This document shows, one piece after another, positions 56,192 through 64,000 of a stretch of DNA of 64,000 nt. Location of the stretch: the NCBI GenBank assembly GCA_025917655.1, contig CP084611.1:2976001-3040000 (forward strand), in the 5' to 3' direction. How positions within the stretch are numbered: position 1 is the first letter of the stretch; each line of letters opens with the position of its first letter. The notes beneath the pieces are model-generated. The model searched no databases, was not told the DNA's origin, and saw nothing but the letters and a program-made list of their open reading frames with translations. Source of the DNA: Chlorella sorokiniana (Eukaryota > Chlorophyta > Trebouxiophyceae > Chlorellales > Chlorellaceae). The translations under genes were made by a program, and so were the position numbers.

Positions 56192-58407
56192 TTACACGGC
56201 GTCCTGTTCTGCTGCGGGCGCTTGCACTGCGATGGCATCATCTTCGTCATCCGTGGCGTCATCAGCCTCCCACTCGCCCTCCTCCTCGTCCTGCGCCTCT
56301 CCTAATGCCAGCTTTGGGATGTCGCTGGCTACCTCGCTCTCGCTGTAGCCTTCCGTGGGCTCCATCACGCGTCCCAGCAGCCACGCATGGCTGCAATGCT
56401 TGTACCGCCGCAGCTGTGGCAAGCTGATTGCCGGCGGCTCTGCCACTTCACCAGCGCTGAGGCGCAGGGCCAGCAGGCACCCCGCTGCGTCGCGCTTGTC
56501 GTAGCGCACCAGCCAGTCTCCTTTAAAGCCTGCCATGTGGAAAGGGGAGGCAGGGCGTGTGACGCTCAGGGGCCATGCAGCGGCACGCGGACGGCAAGGC
56601 TGGCAGGCGTCGAAGGGCGTGCAACAGGCAAGCTGCAGCTGCACGCGCGCCCGCTGCTGCCCACCCGCCTCCCGCTCCGGCTCCTCCTGCAGCACCAGCT
56701 GCTTGAGCAGGCGCACGCCGCCGTGGCGCCGCACTTCAAGCCGTCCCTCTGCGCACTTGCACATCAGCCATAGGGCGGAGGCGGCGGAGCAGCGGTTGTA
56801 CTCAAAAGGCACCCTGCGGGCATGGGGGCAGGTGGGGTGCCATGAAGCATGCTGTCGGCTTCAGCCCCATGCTCCCGATGTACTGTGCCGCCAGGCAGGC
56901 CACCTCAGCCACTGACTTGGAACGGTGTCCCGGTGACCGGTGTTGAGGAAGCACCCGCAAGCAGCCCCCAAGCACCCCCTCCACACATGTGCGCCCCAGC
57001 AGCGCCCAGGCCCGAGGCCCGCAGCGCGCGCCGCCCCAGCCGGCCCCTCGCCCGCGCCCCGCGCCCGCTCACCCGAGGTCCAGCTGCTGCAGCAGGCCGC
57101 GCACCGCCCCCGCCTCCACCAGCACTCGCGGCATGGAGGGCGAGGCGCGCGCCAGGCTGGCCAGCAGGCGGGCCGCGCTGTGCTGGCCGTAAGTGTGCGG
57201 GGACCACAGCAGGGCCACCGCGGGGCAGGCTGCCACCGCGGCCAGCAGCGCCACCTGTTCGGCACGCTTGTACTGCGACAGCGCCGCCGCCGCCACGCCG
57301 CTACCGTATGGGTCGCCCTGGCGCATGAGCCACACCAAATCCAGCAGCATGGCCTGGGCGAGGGGGTGGGTGGGGCGGGGGTGAGGGTCCGCCTCGGCGC
57401 CGGAAGGCAGGGTGGCCAACCGATTCCCTGCGACAGGCACCGCGTCCCTGCCGCCAAACTGTGCCAGCCGCCAACGGCGCGAGCCGGGCACGCGGCCCAC
57501 CTCCATGGCTTGATGGCGCGAGGGCGTCTCCTCCTCCCGCCCCCACCCTATCAGCAGGTCATTCACAGCGCCGGCGGCCAGGCCCCGCTTGTAAACGTCG
57601 CCGCTGCGCAGCTCCCCAGCAGCCGCGGCACACTCTCCCCGCCTGCTGCAGCACATCTGGCGGCGGATCTAGCGGCGGCAGCGGTGACAGGCCATGGGCG
57701 GCGCGCCACCCGGCGATGCGCTGGCGCACAGAGGGTAGGCGGACCACCTGCAGGCGGGGAGCGGTGCTGACGGTCTGCTCCTGGCATGGGACCCGCTGCA
57801 GCCGACAGAACAAGAGCCACGCCGCCTTGAAACGCTGCGCCTGCACAGGGAACCCCTGCACAGGGAGCCCCTTGCGCTCCTCCCCCGGGCATGCGCCCGC
57901 CTCACCTCCACATCCCGCATCTCCAGGTTTGTCTTAGGGCAGGTGCGGCTGCCGGTCGCCAGCCAGCCGCGCAGGCTGCAAAGGCAGTAGATCTGGCCGG
58001 TACCGCACAGCAACACGGGGTCTGACATGCAGGCCAAGGTGATGGGGTCCAGGAACTCCTGCGGGGGGTGGGGGTGGGGAAGCCGAGGGCAGGTGGAGGA
58101 GGTGAAGGGCCCAACCGACCCCGTGCCTGGCAGCACGCATGCGGGGCCACAGGTGGGAAGGCAGCGACCGCGGCCATCGTCGTACCTCAGGAACATCTTC
58201 CTCGTCTTCCCCGTCCGGCCTGCTGGGCTCAGCGCCGAGGGCGCCATCAGCTGTGGCGCCAAGCAGGCGCTGGGCTAGCCAGCCAAGCATCCAGCTCCTG
58301 CCCTTGCTGTGGGGCTGACGGCGGTACGACTGCCACACCAGCCAGGTGACCACAGCGCTAGCAGCGCAGGTTGCAGCGCCAGTGCGGCCAGAGGGCAGCA
58401 AAAGCAT
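56192..58407 (-). CDS. U-box protein with N-terminal TM helix and ARM-like repeats
   Basis: The first exon (58407-58186) encodes a hydrophobic segment (TCAASAVVTWLVWQS) and an acidic end (DGEDEEDVPE). The second (58058-57906) carries the U-box: EFLDPITLACMSDPVLLCGT, GQIYCLCSLRGWLATGSRTC, PKTNLEMRDVE. The third (57747-57501) continues VVRLPSVRQRIAGWRAAHG, the usual U-box exit. The fourth (57353-57073) has alpha-helical repeats such as AEQVALLAAVAACPAVALLW and VLVEAGAVRGLLQQLDLG, resembling armadillo repeats. Later exons include FEYNRCSAASALWLMCKCAE and the last (56529-56192) ends in an Asp/Glu-rich tail. It is probably an E3 ubiquitin ligase; membrane anchoring is inference. One frame break lies near 57640 and the exons at 56990-56540 are not fully resolved. 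Confidence 0.75.
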
Positions 58408-58420
58408 GCAGGGTGGCACC

Positions 58421-58874
58421 CTAGTCTGTCGCTGTGGTGGTCGCCACTACATGCGTGACCTCCAGGCGCAGTGGCTTGCTGTCGTGGCTGGACACCAGAA
58501 TGAGAGCTGCGCGCAGCTTGGGTTCGTCCCTGCATGGAAACGGCGTGCATTCACTGTCGGTGCCTGGAGCTGCATCACATTGAGCGGTGAAGCACGCGTG
58601 CCGCGCCAGCCCCACTCCCCAGTCACCTCTTGTCCACCGTAACCACGCCTTCCTTGCCGCTGCTGGACGCCACCTCCTCAAACTCCAATGGAACAGCCCC
58701 TCCAATCACACCAAACAGTTGTAGCAAGGAGGTCTGAATCACAGCTGCTAAATTAACCTCACGCTCGGCAGCGTCAAGTCTACACGCAGCACAAGCGGGC
58801 GGGACAAGGGAGTCGGGGTGGGGCGCCCGGGCCGCAGGCAAGCGGGCGCGGCGGAACGGAGCAGTGCTGCTCAT
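58421..58874 (-). CDS. RNase P/MRP subunit RPP14/POP5-like
   Basis: Two exons (58874-58627, 58529-58421) join in phase to 118 residues with no frame break, close to the length of human RPP14. The core reads EVNLAAVIQTSLLQLFGVIG, then GAVPLEFEEV, EGVVTVDKRDEPKLRAALIL and LRLEVTHVV. This follows the RPP14/POP5 order of a helix ending in LFGxxGxAxPL, then a strand and a W/AALxL helix. The first 30 residues are not family-like, so the start may lie further in. It should act in tRNA 5' processing in the nucleus. Its stop is 13 bases before the start of the U-box gene on the same strand. Confidence 0.6.
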
Positions 58875-59156
58875 CCCCGAGTTGTGAAGTAGAGATGCAG
58901 CGCGCTCACGCCTTCACGCGCAGTCGAACGCTACTTCTGCTCATGAGTATGAACTCATTGAAGTCTAGCCTGGTTGGTGGGCTATAAAAACGTTGAAAGA
59001 TGGAGGGGGTTCGAAATACGGGATGCAGGGCCTTGTGGGCACCTCCACCAGGCGCGGTCCGCCCCGCTGACAGCATGCAAAGTCGATGCCCGAGGATGTG
59101 TGTGGGACCAACTACGGCCAGCCCTGCTTCCGGCTTTGTGAAGTTGTTCAGAGTGA

Positions 59157-60942
59157 TTACAGAGTCCAGCACCAGACGTCGACCATGTCGACCAATTGGT
59201 TGACGCCACCAATGACAACCAAATCCGAGGCATCTGCGTCACACAACACGCCTGCCGCATGCGCAAAACGCTGTGGCGGAGCACGCTCCGCCACTTGCAC
59301 CGGGCGCAACTCTGCTCGCAGCCCATAGTTACCTGCAAGGATGGGAGGTGCGGTGCAAGCAGGTGCCAAGTGGCCTGTCAGGCAGGATTCCTGCCAGTGC
59401 AGGTGCTGACTTCATGTGACTCTTGCCTGAGCTGCGCTGCTGGCGCATGAAGCTGAGTTGCAGCAGGTCGGCAGCCACCGCGTCCCCTGTATAGCCGCCA
59501 AACAGCAGGACATTCGAGGCAGGCGCGCCTCCGCCTGCCCCTGCAGCTTCAGACGCAGGCACTTGGCTGCCGCCACCCCCATCGTTGCTGGCGAGTTTGG
59601 GCAGCGCTGCAGCGTTGCAGGCTGTATGCGCGCAGCGCGTGTAGCCCGTGGCTTGGATCAGGACCCAGCGCGCGGCTCGTGCGTCGAAAATGCCAATGTC
59701 ATCCAGGAGGCCGCCGTCTGGGCCGCGGCCCCCGTGAATCAGCAGCCCCGCCTCGCTAATCATGGTGCCCGCTGCCATCTCCCGCGCCTCTGGGCAATCC
59801 TCCTCTGCAAGTTCCGAAGACAGGCAGCGCCACTGCCCTAAGGCCAGCTCAAACAACCATACGTCGTTGAGTGGGCCGCGCAGCCCCGCGCCACCAAATA
59901 GGATGATGCCTGTTTGGTCAAAGGCTCCCGCAACGTGGCTGTGCCTGCCAGGCGGGCGTTGCACGTGCTGCTGCTGCCGCTGCTGCTGCCGTTGCTGCTG
60001 CTTCATGGCTGCCGCTTGGGTTGACAGCTGCTGCGGTGCCACTGGCACGTCCCTCAGCTCCCAAGTCGTGACATCCAGACTCTGCACAGGCATGGCGACC
60101 ATGCAACAGGTTAACCAGGAAGCTGGCAGCCACACTCCGCTAACTGATGCTGACACTGTGGCTGTTCACTGAAAGCCCGCCGGCGCCCGGAGCGACACCC
60201 ACCAAAAAACTCACCAAAAAGTCGTCAAAAATGACTCCGGCGACCGGGTCCTGACCCCCAAACAGGAACACTTGGCCGCCATCGCTGCCTTCAGCCGCAG
60301 GTATGAATGTCAGGGTAGCCCCACTACGCGGCAGCAGCTTCCTCCTGAGCAGCAATGATGCCAGCCAGCACTGTCAATACAAAGACTCAAGGCAACGTGA
60401 TGCGCCGAGCAGGAGCAGGCAACAGCGCCGCGGCTTCATTCAAGCATAGAGGCCTTCCTACTGGCATGCACAACAGGTTTACCTTTTGTTGAGCTTCACC
60501 ACAGGCGAAATTCTAGTCCAATGGCCGCTGTTTCCATCATCTGAAACCTCTAACAGCCACCAGTCGTTGAAGGTGGAGGTACGGTTTGCGCCCGCAAACA
60601 GCAACAGGCGCCTGTCCCCAATCGCTACGCAGGCTGCACCGCCCCGCTCCGCAGGCACCTCGCTCTTAGGATCTGTCTGCAAAGTAGATCAGGATGTTTC
60701 AGCGTGTCGGAGGCTGCCAACAGGTCAACACACTTGGCTGCGGGGGCGGGGTGTCCCACCTTGACCTCCCTCCAGCCCATGCTGGGCGACAACTTCAGCG
60801 CTGAGAACGGGAGCACATGCAAAAGTTTGGGAGGTCCCTCCGTGCTATGCTTGTGCTGAGGTCCATGGCGCGTCAAGGGGCCCTTGGGCGCAGAAACGGG
60901 CATGGAACTGATTCGTACGATTCTCGCTTGAGTTCCGGCCAT
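59157..60942 (-). CDS. Kelch-repeat protein
   Basis: Five exons (60942-60760, 60676-60483, 60344-60215, 60081-59427, 59332-59157) join in phase to 445 residues. The last intron has a GC donor (CAG then GCAAGA). Six kelch blades can be counted: RLLLFAGANRTSTFNDWWLL, VFLFGGQDPVAGVIFDDFLV, IILFGGAGLRGPLNDVWLFE, LLIHGGRGPDGGLLDDIGIF, VLLFGGYTGDAVAADLLQLS and DLVVIGGVNQLVDMVDVW. A Gln-rich insert (MKQQQRQQQRQQQ) lies between blades 2 and 3. There is no BTB or F-box, so this is a bare beta-propeller, probably a binding scaffold. The N-terminal 50 residues are not conserved-looking; a later Met such as that of MGWREVK may be the true start. Confidence 0.85.
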
Positions 60943-60953
60943 CGCAACAAGCG
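60943..60953. promoter_or_regulatory. 11-bp gap between divergent start codons
   Basis: The kelch gene and VPS28 read outward from this gap. If both annotated starts are used, the promoters must overlap the opposite coding regions. A later kelch start would widen the gap to as much as about 170 bp. Confidence 0.35.
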
Positions 60954-62203
60954 ATGAACACTGGGTCTGCGGAGTTGGACTCGCTCCTGCTTAGAAACAC
61001 AACCAAAAAGGAGCGAGAGATCTTGGAACAGTATGCAGGCAAGTGACTGGTGCACATGAGAGCAAGGGAGACGAGCCAGCCACTGGCAGGCAGCCGCAGC
61101 AGCAGAGGGCGGCAGCTGCCTCGCTCCCAACCAGGCAGCCCCCCATGTCTGATGTGCTGCTGCTTGTATTGCTCAACCACTGCTGTAGATTTATATGCCA
61201 TTCTGAAAACAACAGAAAAATTGGAGCGGGCATACGTCCGGGACGCCATCAGCGCAAAGGAATGTGCGTGACTGCTTGCCCACTGGCCAATGCCGTGCGT
61301 GCCGCGAGCGGAGCCTGTTTCCTGCCTACTTCTGCCTGCTGCCACCAGTTTGACCCTGCCAAAAAGAACTGTGACAGTTTACTTCCCTGCAGATGAGCCA
61401 GCCTGCGAGAAGTTGATAGGGCAGTATCGCACACTGTGGGACACCGTGCGCAGCTCGGTAAGCGGGGTCCTTATGGCTTGTCTGACACCCCTCGTTGGCG
61501 ATGCGTGCTGCTCCTTTGTCCAGCACCTCCCCTCCTTTTCTGGCGCAGGTGCCTGATGTGGAGCAGTTTATGGCCACATACAACATGCAGTGCCCTATGG
61601 CAGCCAAGCGCCTCATCCATTCGGGCATGCCCGCGACAATAGAGCACAACATCCGCCCTGCTCGGGACTCGACTGCCTCCACGGCCATTGCTGTAGCGGA
61701 GACTGTGCAGCATTTCATCACTGCCATGGACTCGCTCAAGCTCAACATGGTAGCAGTGGACCAAATCTACCCGCTGCTCTCAGACCTTGTGCAGGCAATG
61801 ATGAAGGTGGGGACGGCGAAAGGAGTTTGCCCTGGTTAGAAAGCAGAGCTGTCGGGCCGGCTGCAACAGAAACAAGCAGCTGCGGCACACGCTGGCATGC
61901 AGAGCTGCGACAGCCCACCTCTCCCTGGTTGCTGTCTGCAGGTCAGCACCCTGCCGCCTGACATGGCAGGCAAGAAGACAGTGCGAAGCTGGATGACCAA
62001 GTTGCATGCACTGCCCGCATCGCACGAGCTAAATGACGACGACGTGCGGCAGCTTCTGTTCGACTTGGAAAGCGCATACAATGAGGTGCGCGTCCATTTC
62101 GGTGTTGGTAATGCAATCAATCTTCAGCAAGTCCCAATCCACGTAAGATTTAAGTTGAGAACCCTTTGCAATCCCGCAGTTCATGGCAAATCTACCGCGA
62201 TGA
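60954..62203 (+). CDS. VPS28: ESCRT-I subunit VPS28
   Basis: VPS28 is a core ESCRT-I subunit that sorts ubiquitinated cargo at endosomes. Six exons (60954-61038, 61189-61263, 61393-61457, 61549-61806, 61942-62085, 62180-62203) give 216 residues in an unbroken frame. The first intron has a GC donor (CAG then GCAAGT). Landmarks are LYAILKTTEKLERAYVRDAI, EYEPACEKLIGQYRTLWD, PDVEQFMATYNMQCPMAAKR, then AVAETVQHFITAMDSLKLNM, VDQIYPLLSDLVQAM and RQLLFDLESAYNEFMANLPR at the end. Both the N-terminal core and the C-terminal four-helix domain are complete. Confidence 0.97.
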
Positions 62204-62536
62204 CAACCTCTGGTCTGCTCCGTCTTGACTTCCTTGACAAGCTTCTGCTGTCGGCAACTTTCCTGCCCATCTCGGCAATTCCTGATCCTTTGTTCCATAT
62301 CATCTTACAGATTGCCTCCTGACCTGTAACATACATGCTCGAGTATGATGAGCGGCCCAGTCTGCGTTGGCAGTCAACAGCGAGGTGCCACTACAGGCCA
62401 GCCCTCGACAGGTCAGCTTTCGGCGCTTGCCTCTTCCATCGAGCGCACCATTGCTATCTTTGTTGATAGGCATCGTTGTGGCAGGTGTGAGCCCCACCAG
62501 GGCTCGGCGGTGCCGGCTGAAGCCAGAGCTAGCGCG
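62204..62536. other. Intergenic: VPS28 3' UTR and AP-4 epsilon promoter
   Basis: This 333 bp spacer holds a TGTAA signal at 62325-62329, and must hold the promoter of the next gene. No gene is seen. Confidence 0.4.
62325..62329 (+). terminator. TGTAA poly(A) signal of VPS28
   Basis: TGTAA lies 122 bases after the VPS28 stop codon. Confidence 0.5.
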
Positions 62537-64000
62537 ATGGACCTCGCGAACAAGGTGGCTGCAATGGCCAAGAGGACACTTCCCGTGTCGGGCGTCTTTG
62601 ACGAGGTGGGCCAACTTCAGGAATTGATCACTGCGTTGCAGGGCGCTCGCAGGCTCTGCAGGGCTCTGGTTACAATGCATGCAGCACGAGCGCTCCTTGA
62701 TCGTGCATACTGGGTCTGCATCGCCCGCTGCTACGCCGGCTCCCCCGCCGCCAGTCGGCAGCGCACGCCCCTTTCCTTGGCCTTCCAAGGTGCGCTGCTC
62801 TTGCACACTCCGGCCCCTGGTCCTGCAGCTCATACGTGCCATAGGCGAGTCCAAGAGCAAAAGCGAGGAGGACGCGATTGTGGCCAAGCTGGTGGAACTG
62901 AGCAAGCAGAAGATCCGGGAGGGTCGGCGTGAGCCGCGCACCCAGAAGGAGCTGCTGGTCTACCTCATCTACATCGAGATGCTGGGCCACGACACAGCCT
63001 GGGCCCAGGCCACTGCCATACAGCTGTGCAGCGACAAAAACCTGGCGGTGAAGAAGGTGGGGTTTGCGGGGCTGGGCAGGGGTCAAACCAGGTGTCGCGC
63101 AAGGGCGGCGCACAAACCCACCTGGCGCATTCGTTGCGCAATCGTGTTGGGCCTTCATCAACCCTGTTGCCACCCCTCCTGCACATCAGCACGTGCGGTC
63201 TAACCTTCACGCACCCTGCACCTTCATCCTGTCGCTGCGCAGCTGGCCTACCTGACTGTGTCGCTGCTGCTGGACCCTGCCAGCGAGCTGTCCATCATGG
63301 TGGTGGCCACCATCCAGGCAGACCTGCGCTCAGACAACTTCCTCACGGGTGAGGGCAAGCAAGTTTGAGTGGTGGGAGGTTAAGGAGGAGGTGCCCGGGT
63401 GCAACCACGAAGGGCGACGCGGGGGGGGGCGCGCAGGGGGCAGGCTTGCTGCCCACGTGATTCACATGCGCCGCCTGTGCCCCGCACGCAAGGTCCGCAG
63501 TCTCTGTCGCTTAACACGGCCTATCCTGCTGACTTCCCCGCCACGCCCTCCTCACCCCTCCCTGCGCAGTGTGCACCGCACTGTCGGCCATCTGCCACAT
63601 CGTCAGCCCCGAGCTGGTGTCGGTCTTCCTGCCCCAGGTGACCGCGCTGCTGCGCCACGACCGGGACCTGGTGAAGAAGAAGGCGCTGCTGGCCATGCAG
63701 CGCTTCATACAGGTGGACCCAGGGGTGGCCCCAGACCTGGAACGCCACCTCATCGACAAGATTGGGTACAAGGTGCGGGCCGGGCTGCAGAGGGGCCGGG
63801 CTGCAGAGGCAGGAACCTGCGATGTGTGCACCGCAAGACCGAACGCCAGCATGGTGCGGGGCAGGCAAGCGGGGGCCCCGTTCTCGGCCTGGCCCCTTTG
63901 TCGCTGCTTTCTGTTGACTGGGACGCACGCCTGTGCCCTGCCGCCTGTGTGCGCAGGAGCCGTCTGTGATGGTGGCCTCGCTGTGCGGGCTGCGAGAGCT
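62537..64000 (+). CDS. AP4E1: AP-4 complex subunit epsilon (5' part; runs off the window)
   Basis: AP-4 epsilon is a large adaptin of a coat complex for cargo export from the trans-Golgi. Exons in the window are 62537-62668, 62829-63056, 63243-63348, 63570-63772 and 63957 to the edge. Landmarks are LIRAIGESKSKSEEDAIV, LLVYLIYIEMLGHDTAWAQA, LAYLTVSLLLDPASELSIMV, ATIQADLRSDNFLTVCTALS, AICHIVSPE and LVKKKALLAMQRFIQVDPGV. The order and spacing match the epsilon/gamma/alpha adaptin trunk; EMLGHD and LRSDN favour epsilon. The first 40 residues and its GTTACA donor at 62669 are less certain. The C-terminal half lies outside. Confidence 0.85.

Noticed and set aside
1-64000. Transposons, viral insertions, tRNA or rRNA genes
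   Set aside because: No transposase, reverse transcriptase, capsid or terminal-repeat pattern, and no tRNA or rRNA signature, was recognised on either strand by eye.

Overview
The window is nuclear DNA from a green alga, most likely a Chlorella-like trebouxiophyte. It is very GC-rich and its genes are cut into many short exons by introns of about 80-450 bp, mostly with GTGAG, GTGGG or GTGCG donors and C-rich tracts before CAG. 3' ends often carry TGTAA, the green-algal poly(A) signal. Gene content is photosynthetic-eukaryotic: plastid transketolase, Rubisco accumulation factor RAF1, a PSRP6/cL38-type plastid ribosomal protein and a plant-type organellar DNA polymerase. I see no rRNA, tRNA, transposon, CRISPR array or virus.

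Layout. 1-16.3 kb: 3' exon of prolyl-tRNA synthetase (+), transketolase (+), a P-loop kinase/FCP1-like phosphatase fusion (-), RAF1 (-), IMP-specific 5'-nucleotidase (+), sterol C14-reductase (-) and a small plastid-type unknown (+). 16.8-30 kb: a three-TM protein with a duplicated motif (+), an ANP32-like protein whose acidic tail is built from mini-exons (-), a SICKLE-like protein (+), PSRP6-like (+), ZNHIT2 (-) and a DA1-type LIM peptidase (+). 30-46.7 kb: QSOX (-), organellar DNA polymerase (+), a kinesin with a hydrophobic C-terminus (+), NDUFAF2-like (-), SF3A1 (+) and an unknown (+). 47-64 kb: a plastid-type membrane protein (-), the proteasome chaperone PSMD5 (+), a candidate PCMT-BTB-BACK fusion (-), a U-box protein (-), an RPP14-like RNase P subunit (-), a kelch protein (-), VPS28 (+) and the 5' part of AP-4 epsilon (+).

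The genes are ordinary housekeeping loci and do not form one pathway. The most unusual items are the PCMT-BTB fusion, the kinase-phosphatase fusion, the hydrophobic-tailed kinesin, the mini-exon acidic tail of ANP32, five GC-AG introns confirmed by reading frame, and the 13-nt gap between RPP14 and the U-box gene.

Caution on quality: most high-GC exons contain single missing bases, usually in C or G runs, that break otherwise perfect frames. I read these as sequence errors and not as pseudogenes. CDS spans below are whole genes; exon limits were read by eye from splice signals and frame and may be off by a base or two.
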